NCBI RefSeq assembly: GCF_003049665.1
Contig: NZ_PYWM01000011.1
Location: forward strand, 62,001-126,000
Source: Lysinibacillus mangiferihumi
GTDB taxonomy: Bacteria > Bacillota > Bacilli > Bacillales_A > Planococcaceae
Direction: 5' to 3'
DNA: 64,000 bases
Shown here: positions 37,700 to 48,276 of the stretch, piece after piece
Layout: every line of letters starts with the position of its first letter
Position numbering within the stretch: position 1 is the stretch's first letter
The notes under the pieces: generated by a model
Database searches by the model: none
What the model was told of the DNA's origin: nothing
What the model saw: the letters and a program-made list of their open reading frames with translations, nothing else
Position numbers and translations under genes: made by a program

Positions 37700-38008
37700 A
37701 TGGATCAAGATATGAAAGACAGCATGCTAAGTGCATTAGAAAATGTAATTGACCCTGAGCTTGGTATTGATATCGTCAACTTAGGTTTAGTATATGATGT
37801 AGAATTAGATGACGAAGGTTTAGCGACCGTTACAATGACACTGACTTCAATGGGATGCCCAATGGGACCAGTGATTGTTGATCAAGTGAATACAGCTATG
37901 AGTGAACTACCTGAGGTGAAAAGTACAAATGTCAATATTGTATGGAATCCACCTTGGTCAAAAGATAAGATGTCTCGCTATGCGAAAATGGCGTTAGGCG
38001 TTCGTTAG
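37700..38008 (+). CDS. yitW: DUF59/MIP18 family Fe-S assembly-related protein YitW
   Basis: 102 residues with the conserved ENVIDPELGIDIVNLGLVYD and the reactive cysteine in TSMGCPMGP, then VWNPPWSKDKMS. This family helps Fe-S cluster assembly (SufT-type). ATG 37700 with GAAAGGAG upstream matches B. subtilis YitW length exactly; the frame is open to 37679. Followed by a terminator at 38032. Confidence 0.88.
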   Translation: MDQDMKDSMLSALENVIDPELGIDIVNLGLVYDVELDDEGLATVTMTLTSMGCPMGPVIVDQVNTAMSELPEVKSTNVNIVWNPPWSKDKMSRYAKMALGVR

Positions 38009-38031
38009 GAAATTAGCTTCTTCTAGTGAAT

Positions 38032-38075
38032 AAAAAATCCCTGCTTGCACATAACTGTAAGCGGGATTTTTTATT
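38032..38075 (+). terminator. Rho-independent terminator
   Basis: AAAAAATCCCTGCTTGC and GTAAGCGGGATTTTTT form a stem with A and T runs on both sides, so it may serve both strands (yitW and fnr). Confidence 0.88.
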
Positions 38076-38183
38076 TAGCTTCCTTCATTTCTGTTAACGA
38101 GTGAAATGAAGGATATACACGGGCATTCAGAGGAGATTAAAAACGCGTATGAATTAGTTGCATTTACAAGGCTAATTGATAAA

Positions 38184-38879
38184 TCAATCAATACGGCAAA
38201 TTTGCAATGGACAATTTTCACAAGCAATTTCATCTTTTAAATATTGCAAATCTATAATCGTAATATAGCCTTTTTCGAAGGATAGAATATGATGCTTTTT
38301 TAAATCGTTCAACATACGGTTAATCATTTCTCTACTTGTTGCACACAAATTCGCAATCTCAGAGTTTGTTAATGGAAAATCAATAAAAATTGACCCATCT
38401 TCTAATGGCTTACCGTACGTATTCGAAAGGCGAATAAGCGTTGAAAATAAAGCACCTTTTTTACCGTTTAACACTAAATCGCGTAGACGACTTTGGTATT
38501 TTAAATTTTCTGTTTGCAACCACTTCATATACTCTAACATTAATTGCGGTTGCTCGACTAATAGGTGCTCTAATGATTTACGACTTAAAACATATAACGT
38601 GGAAGATTCTAAAACTTTTGCCGTCATCGAAAAATACGTGAGGTTACAAAATAATGAACCCTCGCCAATTATACTATCAGGACCGCAAATTCGAACGGTT
38701 AATTCTTTGCCGCTCTCGGTTTCTTGACTAATCGAAATAGCGCCTGTTTTAATATAATATATTTCTTTGGCACGTTCTCCTTCTAAGAAAATTTTACTAT
38801 CCTTATTCACTTTGATGAAAACGCCATTATTTTGAAAAATCGCCTTTATTTTCTCTTGTGTACTATCCTTTAGTACCAT
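38184..38879 (-). CDS. fnr: Crp/Fnr-family oxygen regulator (Bacillus-type Fnr)
   Basis: 231 residues. N-terminal cyclic-nucleotide-type beta barrel, a dimer helix and a C-terminal winged helix (TNSEIANLCATSREMINRML). At the C-terminus cysteines 220, 223 and 228 (CENCPLQIC) have the same spacing as the three [4Fe-4S] ligands of B. subtilis Fnr (227, 230, 235), unlike the N-terminal cluster of enteric FNR. It would therefore sense oxygen and control respiration genes. It is divergent from clpB across a 256-bp shared region. Confidence 0.85.
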   Translation of the reverse strand: MVLKDSTQEKIKAIFQNNGVFIKVNKDSKIFLEGERAKEIYYIKTGAISISQETESGKELTVRICGPDSIIGEGSLFCNLTYFSMTAKVLESSTLYVLSRKSLEHLLVEQPQLMLEYMKWLQTENLKYQSRLRDLVLNGKKGALFSTLIRLSNTYGKPLEDGSIFIDFPLTNSEIANLCATSREMINRMLNDLKKHHILSFEKGYITIIDLQYLKDEIACENCPLQICRID

Positions 38880-39029
38880 ATATCAAACACATCTCTTTCT
38901 TTTCGTAATAAAAATTACCTGTATTACAAAAGGATGATGGTAATCATTTCGATATACTAAAACAACGAAACATACCACTATTATAGCGTAATTTCCCATT
39001 GGCTAGTGTAAAATTTTTGAGCTTTTTTT

Positions 39030-39058
39030 TTGCTTGGCTTTGTCGATTGTTGTAAAAT
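39030..39058 (+). promoter_or_regulatory. sigma-A promoter of the clpB-like gene
   Basis: TTGCTT, 17-bp spacer, TAAAAT. The CtsR site begins seven bases after the -10, across the expected transcription start. Confidence 0.75.
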
Positions 39059-39064
39059 AAAGTT

Positions 39065-39081
39065 AGTCAAAAAAGGTCAAA
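39065..39081 (+). promoter_or_regulatory. CtsR heat-shock operator
   Basis: AGTCAAAAAAGGTCAAA is a perfect match to the CtsR heptad direct repeat RGTCAAA-N3-RGTCAAA. Its place over the transcription start predicts repression without stress and induction by heat or misfolded protein. Confidence 0.9.
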
Positions 39082-39135
39082 CTTTCATAAAACAAAATTA
39101 GGGTAAAAATATGAAAAGGGAAGAGGAGTGCTATT

Positions 39136-41262
39136 ATGCAATTTCAACAAACAGATGATAAAAAACCATTAGAGCAATTTGGTCGTAACTTAGTCGAAGA
39201 AGTAAAAAACGGCAAAATGGATCCCGTCATTGGCCGTGATGAAGAAATTCGTAATGTTATTCGAATTTTAACACGTAAAACAAAAAATAACCCTGTGTTA
39301 ATTGGTGAACCTGGGGTTGGTAAAACAGCCATCGTAGAAGGCTTGGCACAACGTATTGTTAAAGGAGATGTGCCAGAAGGCTTAAAAGAGTGCGTGCTTT
39401 ATGAGCTGGATATGAGTGCATTAATAGCGGGTGCAAGTTATCGTGGGCAATTTGAAGAACGATTAAAAGGTGTGCTAAAAGAAGTGAAAGAATCTGAAGG
39501 GCGCATTATTTTATTTATCGATGAAATTCATACAATTGTTGGTGCGGGTAAAACTGATGGCGCGATGGATGCAGGAAATATGTTAAAGCCTATGCTTGCA
39601 CGTGGTGAACTTCATTGCATAGGAGCGACTACATTAGACGAATATCGTATGTATATTGAAAAAGATCCTGCTTTAGAACGTCGCTTCCAACAAGTGCTTG
39701 TACGTGAACCATCTATTGAAGATACCGTTTCGATTTTACGTGGTTTAAAAGAACGTTTTGAACTACATCATGCAGTGCGCATTCATGACCGAGCAATTGT
39801 AGCAGCTGCTGAGCTTTCAAATCGCTATATTACTGAGCGTTTTTTACCAGATAAAGCGATTGATTTAATCGATGAGGCATGTGCGATGATTCGAACAGAA
39901 ATTGATTCAATGCCACAAGAGCTAGATGCGGTGACTCGTCGTATTATGCAGTTAGAAATTGAAGAACAAGCATTGCGTAAGGAAAAGGATGAAGCGAGTA
40001 AAAAGCGTCTTGAACAATTACAAGAAGAGTTAACGAAGCTTAAAAGTTCATCAGAAGGTATGCGTCAACAATGGGAAGCAGAGAAAGAAACACTGCAAGG
40101 TATCCAGAAAAAACGTGAGTCACTAGATAAGTACCGTCGTGATTTAGACGAAGCGGAAAGTAAATATGATTTAAATAAAGCAGCTGAATTACGACATGGG
40201 AAAATCCCTGCACTTGAAAAAGAAATTCAAGAGATGGAAAAGCAATTAGAAAACGGTAGTGAGACACGTATTTTACGTGAAGAAGTAACATCCGATGAGA
40301 TTGCTTCTATTGTATCTCGTTGGACAGGTATCCCTGTTACAAAGCTAGTTGAAGGGGAACGTGAGAAATTATTACGTTTAAAAGATACGTTACATGAACG
40401 AGTGGTGGGGCAAGATAATGCTGTTCAGCTTGTTACAGAAGCGGTTTGGCGTGCGAGAGCAGGCATTAAAGATCCACATCGCCCAATTGGTAGCTTTTTG
40501 TTCTTAGGGCCAACTGGTGTTGGTAAAACAGAGCTTGCTAAGGCACTTGCAGCACAGCTATTTGATTCGGAGGAACATTTTATTCGTATTGATATGAGTG
40601 AATATATGGAGAAACATAGTGTATCACGTCTCGTAGGTGCACCTCCAGGCTATATTGGCTATGAAGAAGGTGGTCAATTAACAGAAGCTGTTCGCCGTAA
40701 TCCATATTCTGTCGTTTTACTAGATGAAATTGAAAAGGCTCATCCAGATGTAGCGAACATATTATTACAAATTTTAGATGATGGTCGCATTACGGATAGT
40801 CAAGGGCGAATGGTTAACTTTACAAATACCGTTGTTATTTTAACATCTAATATTGGCTCTAGCTATTTAATGGAGGCACAAAAAGATGATCCGGCAGTAG
40901 AAGATTTAGTGATGGCAGCATTACGTCAACACTTTAAACCAGAGTTATTAAACCGAGTGGATGATATTATTCTGTTCCATGCGTTATCGGAAGAACATTT
41001 TACAGCGATTGCTTGGAAATATGTTGAGCAGCTTGTAAAACGTGTAGCTGAACAGGAAATTACGTTAGATGTCGCACAAGACGTCATAGATTGGGTTGTC
41101 GAGCAAGGTGCAGATCCACAGTTTGGGGCACGTCCGTTAAAACGATTTGTGCAACGTTATATTGAAACAGCGGTTGCCAAGGAGTTATTACGTGGTGAAG
41201 TACTGCCAGGAGAAACTTTGCATATTAACATGCGTGATGGTCAGTGTGTAGTGGAAAAATAA
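39136..41262 (+). CDS. clpB: ClpB-type AAA+ disaggregase lacking the N-terminal domain
   Basis: 708 residues. It begins directly at NBD1 ([23 protein letters not shown]) with Walker A GEPGVGKT near residue 58 and Walker B LFIDEIH. A full ClpB-length coiled-coil middle domain follows (about 265-395: [20 protein letters not shown]). NBD2 follows with GPTGVGKT and [12 protein letters not shown], then the C-terminal small domain. Typical ClpB is about 860 residues; the Clp_N repeats are missing and nothing upstream encodes them. I see no ClpP-docking IGF/L loop, so it is more likely a disaggregase than a protease partner. ATG 39136 with AGGGAAGAGG upstream. CtsR control, whereas many ClpB genes are under other heat regulators. 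Confidence 0.88.
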   Translation: MQFQQTDDKKPLEQFGRNLVEEVKNGKMDPVIGRDEEIRNVIRILTRKTKNNPVLIGEPGVGKTAIVEGLAQRIVKGDVPEGLKECVLYELDMSALIAGASYRGQFEERLKGVLKEVKESEGRIILFIDEIHTIVGAGKTDGAMDAGNMLKPMLARGELHCIGATTLDEYRMYIEKDPALERRFQQVLVREPSIEDTVSILRGLKERFELHHAVRIHDRAIVAAAELSNRYITERFLPDKAIDLIDEACAMIRTEIDSMPQELDAVTRRIMQLEIEEQALRKEKDEASKKRLEQLQEELTKLKSSSEGMRQQWEAEKETLQGIQKKRESLDKYRRDLDEAESKYDLNKAAELRHGKIPALEKEIQEMEKQLENGSETRILREEVTSDEIASIVSRWTGIPVTKLVEGEREKLLRLKDTLHERVVGQDNAVQLVTEAVWRARAGIKDPHRPIGSFLFLGPTGVGKTELAKALAAQLFDSEEHFIRIDMSEYMEKHSVSRLVGAPPGYIGYEEGGQLTEAVRRNPYSVVLLDEIEKAHPDVANILLQILDDGRITDSQGRMVNFTNTVVILTSNIGSSYLMEAQKDDPAVEDLVMAALRQHFKPELLNRVDDIILFHALSEEHFTAIAWKYVEQLVKRVAEQEITLDVAQDVIDWVVEQGADPQFGARPLKRFVQRYIETAVAKELLRGEVLPGETLHINMRDGQCVVEK

Positions 41263-41270
41263 TAAAAAGA

Positions 41271-41307
41271 AAAAACCTGTCTTGCACTAGGCGAGACAGG
41301 TTTTTTA
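41271..41307 (+). terminator. Rho-independent terminator
   Basis: AAAAACCTGTCT/AGACAGGTTTTTT stem with T run after clpB. Confidence 0.92.
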
Positions 41308-41316
41308 TAAATGTGA

Positions 41317-41520
41317 TTAATGATGGTCTGCAGCTTCTGGAGTTGGCTCGTTTGGAATGATTGCGCCAATAACAAAAATTAGTACAGAGAATACAACTGA
41401 AAGAATCGCACCAGTTTGGAAATCAAATGGTACTCCCATTACAGCGCTTACTACGTAGTTTAACATGGAAACTAGTAAGAATGACCATATGAACGTTACG
41501 ATATATTGCATTAATTTCAC
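41317..41520 (-). CDS. DUF2929-type small membrane protein
   Basis: 67 residues with two membrane helices (IVTFIWSFLLVSMLNYVV and ILSVVFSVLIFVIGAIIP) and a short acidic/His tail. It resembles the small DUF2929 proteins often found next to fabH in Bacillales. Function unknown. It reads away from fabH and starts behind TTGAGGTGAAA. Confidence 0.7.
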   Translation of the reverse strand: MKLMQYIVTFIWSFLLVSMLNYVVSAVMGVPFDFQTGAILSVVFSVLIFVIGAIIPNEPTPEAADHH

Positions 41521-41652
41521 CTCAACCGAACTATTTTAGTACATATACATTATCATATCATAACATAAGTCGAAAAAAAAGAACCTTTTATCAAAAAGTG
41601 AAGTATCGTGTCTTGTGATTTATGGCAATTTTGTCACAACAAAGTAGTAGAT

Positions 41653-41799
41653 TGGCGCAACGCAAAGTGTTTGTGGCGATTTACACAGTTTTAGTGGCGC
41701 AACGCAAAGTGTTTGTGGCGATTTACACAGTTTTAGTGGCGCAACGCAAAGTGTTCGTGGCGATTTACACAGTTTTACCAGCGATTCACAAAGTCCCTG
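41653..41799. repeat. 21-bp periodic minisatellite, locus 2
   Basis: Seven contiguous 21-bp units: three alternating pairs of TGGCGCAACGCAAAGTGTTTG and TGGCGATTTACACAGTTTTAG types (a 42-bp higher-order unit), then one diverged unit CAGCGATTCACAAAGTCCCTG. It lies upstream of the fabHF promoter. An open frame of 74 codons across it (41622-41846) is a by-product of the 21-bp period. Confidence 0.88.
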
Positions 41800-41830
41800 C
41801 TGTCATTTGTTATACTAATTTTAAATCATC

Positions 41831-41860
41831 TTGCACCATTCCTTAATTATGAGTTATAAT
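41831..41860 (+). promoter_or_regulatory. fabHF promoter
   Basis: TTGCAC, 18-bp spacer, TATAAT, 50 bp before the fabH start. Confidence 0.75.
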
Positions 41861-41876
41861 TATGACCAGTTACTAA
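41860..41876 (+). promoter_or_regulatory. probable FapR operator
   Basis: TTATGACCAGTTACTAA matches the FapR palindrome TTAGTACCTGATACTAA at 13 of 17 positions and sits immediately after the -10, where FapR blocks fabHA-fabF in B. subtilis. Malonyl-CoA would relieve it. Confidence 0.6.
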
Positions 41877-41909
41877 TAATTGATAGTAAGAAAGCAGAGG
41901 GGTTGCTAT

Positions 41910-42848
41910 ATGAACGCAGGTATTATAGGGTTAGGCAGATACGTTCCTGAAAAGGTCGTGACGAATTTTGACTTAGAAAAAATTATGGATACGTCGGATG
42001 AATGGATTCGAACTCGTACTGGAATTGAAGAACGTCATTTTGCTGCAGATAATCAAGAAACTTCAGATTTAGCAGTAGCTGCTGCGAAAGATGCTATTGC
42101 AAAAGCAGGTATTACGCCTGAAGAAATAGGATTAATACTTGTAGCAACTGTAACGCAAGATCAAACATTTCCTAGTGTAGCATGTATGGTTCAAGAGCAA
42201 ATTGGTGCGGTAAATGCAGCAGCAATGGACCAAGCAGCGGCTTGTGCTGGATTTATATATAGCTTAGTGACAGCAAAACAATTTGTAGAATCAAATGCTT
42301 ATAAATATGTCTTAGTAGTAGGTGTTGAAAAGCTGTCAAAAGTCATTGATTGGGAAGATCGTAATACGGCAGTTTTATTTGGCGATGGTGCTAGTGCTGC
42401 CATTGTTGGCCCAGTATCAGAAGGTAGAGGGATATTATCATTTGAGCTTGGGGCAGACGGCACAGGCGGCAAACATCTATATTTAACACAGCAACAAACA
42501 CTTGCGATGAACGGTCGCGAAGTATTTAAGTTTGCTGTACGCCAAATGGGTGAATCAGCAGTAAATGTATTAGATAAAGCAGGTTTAACAAAAGAAGAAG
42601 TTGATTTTTTAATTCCGCATCAAGCGAATATTCGAATTATGGAATCGGCACGTGAACGTTTAGCATTACCAGCGGAAAAAATGTCAAAAACGATTCACAA
42701 ATATGGCAATACATCGGCTGCTTCTATTGGTATTTCTTTAGTAGAAGAGCTTGAAGCAGGTAAGATAAAAGATGATGATCTATTAGTACTTGTCGGTTTT
42801 GGCGGTGGCTTAACATGGGGTGCCGTTGCATTAAGATGGGGAAAATAA
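41910..42848 (+). CDS. fabH: 3-oxoacyl-ACP synthase III
   Basis: Starts fatty-acid synthesis by condensing acyl-CoA with malonyl-ACP. Catalytic Cys112 in [10 protein letters not shown], His in IPHQANIRI and Asn in YGNTSAAS. 312 residues from ATG 41910, equal to B. subtilis FabHA; the frame is open to TTG 41880, but AGCAGAGGGG is placed for the ATG. Forms an operon with fabF, 30 bp apart, behind a FapR-like site. Branched-chain primer preference is likely in this group, but that is family knowledge. Confidence 0.95.
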   Translation: MNAGIIGLGRYVPEKVVTNFDLEKIMDTSDEWIRTRTGIEERHFAADNQETSDLAVAAAKDAIAKAGITPEEIGLILVATVTQDQTFPSVACMVQEQIGAVNAAAMDQAAACAGFIYSLVTAKQFVESNAYKYVLVVGVEKLSKVIDWEDRNTAVLFGDGASAAIVGPVSEGRGILSFELGADGTGGKHLYLTQQQTLAMNGREVFKFAVRQMGESAVNVLDKAGLTKEEVDFLIPHQANIRIMESARERLALPAEKMSKTIHKYGNTSAASIGISLVEELEAGKIKDDDLLVLVGFGGGLTWGAVALRWGK

Positions 42849-42878
42849 ACACGATAATTGCTTGAGAGGAGTAAGACA

Positions 42879-44120
42879 ATGAGTAAACGACGAGTAGTAA
42901 TTACAGGAATTGGCGCAGTAACACCACTAGGTAATAGCATCGAAGAAACATGGGCAAACATTAAAGCTGGTAAATCAGGCGTTGGTGAATTAACACGCTT
43001 AAATAAAGATCTATTCGCTGCAAAAATTGCGGCTGAAGTAAAAGACTTTGATATTGAAAAGTACATTGAACGTAAAGAAGCTCGTAAAATGGATCGTTTC
43101 ACGCACTATGCACTAGCTGCGTCAATTATGGCGATGGAAGATGCACAGCTTACAATCGATGAAGAGTTAGCGCCACGTGCAGGTGTATGGATTGGCTCTG
43201 GTATCGGTGGTATGGAAACATATGAACAGCAATTTTTAACATTCCAAGAGCGTGGCGCACGTCGTGTTAGTCCATTCTTTATTCCAATGATGATTCCAGA
43301 TATGGCTTCAGGTCAAGTGTCTATTCACTTTGGTGCGAAAGGGATCAACTCTTGTTCAGTAACAGCTTGTGCATCAGGTACGAACTCAATCGGTGATGCA
43401 TTTAAAGTAATTGAGCGTGGAGATGCAGATGTGATGATTTCTGGTGGAGCCGAATCACCAATCGTGACGATGGCAGTTGCAGGCTTCTGTGCAAATACAG
43501 CGTTATCTTTAAATACGGATCCTCAAACAGCTTCTCGACCATTTGATAAAAACCGTGATGGCTTTATTATTGGTGAAGGTGCCGGAATTGTTATTTTAGA
43601 AGAATATGAACATGCAAAAGCGCGTGGCGCAAAAATTTATGCTGAAGTTCTTGGCTACGGTTCAACTGGCGATGCGCATCATATTACTGCACCAGCCCCA
43701 GAAGGTGAAGGTGCTGCACGTGCCATGACGCAAGCATTACAAGATGGTGGCGTAGACCCTTCACAAGTAGGCTACATTAATGCACACGGAACAAGTACAC
43801 CGTACAACGATTTATTTGAAACACAAGCTGTAAAAACGGCATTTGGTGAACATGCTTATAAATTAGCAATGAGTTCTACTAAATCGATGACAGGTCACTT
43901 ATTAGGTGCTGCTGGTGGTGTTGAAGCTATTTTTACAGCACTAGCATTGAAAGAGGGCATTTTACCTCCAACAATTAACCTAACAGAGCCAGACCCTGAT
44001 TGCGATTTAGATTATGTACCAAATGAAGCGCGTAAGGCGAACATTGAATATGCAATGAGTAATTCTCTTGGTTTTGGTGGTCATAACGCAAGTCTATTAT
44101 TCAAAAAAATAGAGGAATAA
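42879..44120 (+). CDS. fabF: 3-oxoacyl-ACP synthase II
   Basis: Elongating condensing enzyme. Catalytic Cys164 in [10 protein letters not shown], histidines in [12 protein letters not shown] and [12 protein letters not shown]. 413 residues from ATG 42879 with AGAGGAG upstream, the same length as B. subtilis FabF. Second gene of the fabHF operon, ended by the terminator at 44126. Confidence 0.96.
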   Translation: MSKRRVVITGIGAVTPLGNSIEETWANIKAGKSGVGELTRLNKDLFAAKIAAEVKDFDIEKYIERKEARKMDRFTHYALAASIMAMEDAQLTIDEELAPRAGVWIGSGIGGMETYEQQFLTFQERGARRVSPFFIPMMIPDMASGQVSIHFGAKGINSCSVTACASGTNSIGDAFKVIERGDADVMISGGAESPIVTMAVAGFCANTALSLNTDPQTASRPFDKNRDGFIIGEGAGIVILEEYEHAKARGAKIYAEVLGYGSTGDAHHITAPAPEGEGAARAMTQALQDGGVDPSQVGYINAHGTSTPYNDLFETQAVKTAFGEHAYKLAMSSTKSMTGHLLGAAGGVEAIFTALALKEGILPPTINLTEPDPDCDLDYVPNEARKANIEYAMSNSLGFGGHNASLLFKKIEE

Positions 44121-44125
44121 TGAAA

Positions 44126-44164
44126 AAACGTCAGCCTAATTTACAAGGCTGACGTCTTTTTTTT
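44126..44164 (+). terminator. Rho-independent terminator
   Basis: ACGTCAGCCT/AGGCTGACGT stem followed by a run of eight or more T. Confidence 0.92.
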
Positions 44165-44217
44165 AAAGTTAGCGAATAGAAAAGAAAGTAAGAAGAAATA
44201 GAAAGGATGCCGTTTAT

Positions 44218-44448
44218 TTGTTTCGTCTTTTTATATTTTTAATGAGCTATGGCTTAATGATACTTTCTATCGGCAATTTAATTTTATATTTGAACTATCG
44301 GACACTTGGTTATTCTTGGTCAGTAGTCTTAAAATTCATCATGCACACAACTGAATTTTATATGGCCATTGGAGCTTGTATTGTTCTTTGTAGTGTTGTG
44401 CTGGACTTTGGTTTCGATAAAACAGCGAATCTTAAAGATAAGGCTTGA
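44218..44448 (+). CDS. Small membrane protein, unknown
   Basis: 76 residues with two membrane helices (LFIFLMSYGLMILSIGNLIL and YMAIGACIVLCSVVLDFGF) and a charged end. I do not recognise a family. The TTG start at 44218 is about 12 bases after GAAAGGA; an ATG nearer that site (44207) is out of frame and short. Its end overlaps the convergent zinc-ribbon gene by 17 bp. Confidence 0.5.
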   Translation: MFRLFIFLMSYGLMILSIGNLILYLNYRTLGYSWSVVLKFIMHTTEFYMAIGACIVLCSVVLDFGFDKTANLKDKA

Positions 44449-44740
44449 ATATCACAGGAATGGCGAATGCTTCTGCTACTTTTTTGGCCAAGTCTTCACC
44501 TTGTACATCATGGCTTTTCGCTAAAGTATCCATACCATCAATAAATGAATCTGTTTCAAGGTCAATCCATTCGCCGAAGTTACACATCCATGTTGTCAGC
44601 TCCGTTAATAGGGACTCGTCTAAAGGAAGTTGCTCTAATTCTAAATTGGCGTGACAATGGCCACACCATAATGGATCTGCACCAAAGTCACCTTCTAATA
44701 GAAGGGTTTTGATTGTTTGATGACAATGTTCACAGAGCAT
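44432..44740 (-). CDS. Small zinc-ribbon-like protein
   Basis: 102 residues. Cysteine pairs CEHC (residues 3-6) and CGHC (26-29) suggest one zinc site; the rest is acidic and helical. Function unknown. It starts 15 bp downstream of the trpS stop on the same strand, with GAAAGGAATTAAC before the ATG, so it may be cotranscribed with trpS. Confidence 0.65.
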   Translation of the reverse strand: MLCEHCHQTIKTLLLEGDFGADPLWCGHCHANLELEQLPLDESLLTELTTWMCNFGEWIDLETDSFIDGMDTLAKSHDVQGEDLAKKVAEAFAIPVIFKPYL

Positions 44741-44755
44741 ATGTTAATTCCTTTC

Positions 44756-46136
<1,381 letters not shown>

Positions 46137-46141
46137 ACAAA

Positions 46142-46171
46142 ATTATAGTATAAAGACTTAGTTAAATGCAA
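46142..46171 (-). promoter_or_regulatory. trpS promoter
   Basis: Minus strand TTGCAT, 18-bp spacer, TATAAT, just upstream of the T-box leader. Confidence 0.75.
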
Positions 46172-46177
46172 GCCTGT

Positions 46178-46207
46178 AAATTCAGTCTTATGACTGAATT
46201 TTTTTGT
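46178..46207 (+). terminator. isolated hairpin with T run
   Basis: AAATTCAGTC/GACTGAATTT with TTAT loop and TTTTTG on the plus strand. No plus-strand gene lies just upstream; it may shield spx from transcription through the trpS leader. Confidence 0.5.
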
Positions 46208-46482
46208 ATTGTAAAAAAAGGAAACCAATATTATCTAAAGTGCGTCTTAATTGTACACGTCTACATGACATTATTCTCGTTTGTGTTTTTTAATTGAGAA
46301 CAACTAGTTTCGAGAAATTCATGTTTAAAATGACTTGTTACTGGGAATATTATTATTAGTTCATTGGACATAAAAAGAAAGTGAATACTTTATTGAATAC
46401 ATTAAGGTAGTATTAATAGACAGAATATTTTGTAACAAAGTCATATATCCTGTATTCTTTTTTTCCTTGGAACTATATTCAA

Positions 46483-46504
46483 ATACAGCAGAGTGCTGTA
46501 TAAT
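46483..46504 (+). promoter_or_regulatory. perfect dyad over the spx -10
   Basis: ATACAGCA-GAG-TGCTGTAT is an 8-bp perfect inverted repeat; its right arm overlaps the -10 TATAAT (46499-46504). The -35 (TATTCA region) is weak. This is the form of a repressor site. In B. subtilis spxA has repressors (PerR, YodB), but I cannot match this sequence to either. Confidence 0.55.
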
Positions 46505-46588
46505 GGAACTGTAGATTTACATTACATTAATTCTAATTTAAGAAATTGGTTTATAGATAACGAATACAAATAGAAAGGATGTGTCAGT

Positions 46589-46987
46589 ATGATAGTTACT
46601 TTATTTACATCACCAAGTTGTACGTCTTGTCGTAAAGCAAAAGCATGGTTAGAGGAGCATGAAATTCCTTATACAGAACGTAATATTTTTTCTGAACCGT
46701 TAAGCATTAGTGAAATCAAAGAGATTTTACGAATGACGGAGGATGGAACAGACGAAATTATTTCTACTCGTTCTAAGATATTCCAAAAATTGAATGTAGA
46801 CGTTGAAAGCTTACCTTTACAACGCTTATATGAATTAATTCAAGAATATCCTGGATTATTACGCCGACCAATAATTTTAGATGAGAAAAGACTGCAAGTA
46901 GGCTATAACGAAGATGAAATTCGACGATTTTTACCGCGTAAGGTTAGAGCTTATCAATTACAAGAAGCACAGCGTATGGTGAACTAA
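46589..46987 (+). CDS. spx: Transcription regulator Spx
   Basis: ArsC-like protein that binds the RNA polymerase alpha C-terminal domain and turns on the thiol stress response. Redox switch Cys11-Thr-Ser-Cys14 in [12 protein letters not shown] motif LLRRPIILD. 132 residues (B. subtilis 131). The C-terminus LQEAQRMVN ends as in proteins degraded by ClpXP with SpxH. The adaptor spxH and also mecA, which affects the related Clp system, lie in this window. Ribosome site AGAAAGGATGTG. Confidence 0.95.
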   Translation: MIVTLFTSPSCTSCRKAKAWLEEHEIPYTERNIFSEPLSISEIKEILRMTEDGTDEIISTRSKIFQKLNVDVESLPLQRLYELIQEYPGLLRRPIILDEKRLQVGYNEDEIRRFLPRKVRAYQLQEAQRMVN

Positions 46988-47419
46988 AACCCACTTAGAC
47001 TGCATAGAATGATGTAGTAGGTGTTACAAATGCAAATGCATGTTGTGACATCTATTTTTTTATGCTTTACTTATGTAAAAACCTTCATTCCAAAACTAAT
47101 ATTTAATAGGTAAAAGTCATATATTTCCGTAAAAGTATGTTAAACTTGATTTAATACAAATAGTTTACTACAATTTCAATTATTCAAATATCTTCTTTGA
47201 AACGGTGTATATCCTTTTCATTTTATGAAAGAACAGCATACAATAGAATTAGAGACAACTGTGACCAAAAAAATACGATTGCGGTTGCTCGATGATTTTC
47301 TGTAGTGTGGTCAAAGGTTGAAAAACAAAGGAGTATGAAGGTTAAAAACAATGAATCAAAGCATACTAATGAAATAATACTGTTTTTCGACAAATGACAG
47401 TGAAGGGAGATGAGGTCTA
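46988..47419 (+). other. spx-mecA intergenic region
   Basis: Contains a probable spx terminator at 47018-47060 (AGGTGTTACAA with TTGTGACATCT, then seven T). The rest is AT-rich with no supported gene. A minus-strand open frame at 47223-47450 overlaps the mecA start and has no ribosome site. Confidence 0.6.
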
Positions 47420-48088
47420 GTGGACATCGAACGTGTAAATGAAAATACACTCAAGCTCTTTATTACGTACAATGATATAGAGGATCGCGGCTATAGTCGT
47501 GAAGAAATTTGGTACAACCGAGCAAAGGGTGAACAACTTTTTTGGGATATGATTGATGAAGTGAACACTGAAGATTATTTTGATGTAGAAGGCCCGATTT
47601 GGATTCATATCAATGCGTCAGAAGTAGGCTTAGAAATCATTGTCACACGTGCACATATTTTAAAAGACGGTGAAACATTAGATGGTCATTCACATTTTGA
47701 TGAACAAAAAAGTATGTTTGCCCCATTTGACGAAGTTGGAGAGGATCTTCTTAGTCAATTAACTCAATTTGGTGACATGGATGAATCAGAGTTATTTATG
47801 GATACAGACATTTATGTTTATAAATTTAAAGATATTGATGAGTTAATCCCCGTTGCAAAACGGATGACAGATGACTTAGTGGATTCCTCATTATTCAAAT
47901 ATGAAGGTAGTTACTATCTTGTAGTAGACTTTGCGAATGCAGACGATGATTTAAATCGTCATGATAAAAACGCGATTATTAAAGAGTTTTTAAGCCCTTC
48001 TAATTTCACAATTCATCGCCTTGAAGAATATGGCGAAAAAATTATGGAATACGATTGCTTTGAAACTGTACGAAAATATTTTAGTTAA
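47420..48088 (+). CDS. mecA: Clp adaptor protein MecA
   Basis: 222 residues. N-terminal substrate-binding domain (MDIERVNENTLKLFITYNDI), an acidic linker (about 85-125) and a C-terminal ClpC-binding domain (YKFKDIDELIPVAKRM, SFFYEGSYYLV-type). MecA delivers ComK and other substrates to ClpCP. The GTG at 47420 follows GGGAGATGAGG. Followed by a terminator and coiA, as in B. subtilis. Confidence 0.93.
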   Translation: MDIERVNENTLKLFITYNDIEDRGYSREEIWYNRAKGEQLFWDMIDEVNTEDYFDVEGPIWIHINASEVGLEIIVTRAHILKDGETLDGHSHFDEQKSMFAPFDEVGEDLLSQLTQFGDMDESELFMDTDIYVYKFKDIDELIPVAKRMTDDLVDSSLFKYEGSYYLVVDFANADDDLNRHDKNAIIKEFLSPSNFTIHRLEEYGEKIMEYDCFETVRKYFS

Positions 48089-48119
48089 CATCTTCATGCT
48101 TCTGACTCTCAGGGGCTTT

Positions 48120-48166
48120 CAGACTGTAGATATACTCAAAATTGAGTAGACTACAGTCTTTTTTTA
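48120..48166 (+). terminator. Rho-independent terminator
   Basis: AGACTGTAG...CTACAGTCT with an inner stem ACTCAA/TTGAGT and seven T, after mecA. Confidence 0.92.
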
Positions 48167-48276
48167 CGTTTTGAGATAAATGAGGGAAAGAAAAATCAAT
48201 TTTCAAAGAAAAGCACATCATTAGTTGGCGTATAGAAAAACCTTTACTACAATGAGGCAAAAAGGAGAAGGATAAC

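Noticed and set aside
41653-41799. CRISPR array
   Set aside because: Units are directly contiguous without unique spacers and no cas genes are present; it is a tandem minisatellite.
41622-41846. 74-codon open frame with heptad repeats
   Set aside because: Arises because the 21-bp repeat unit has no stop in this frame; no ribosome site and no normal codon pattern.
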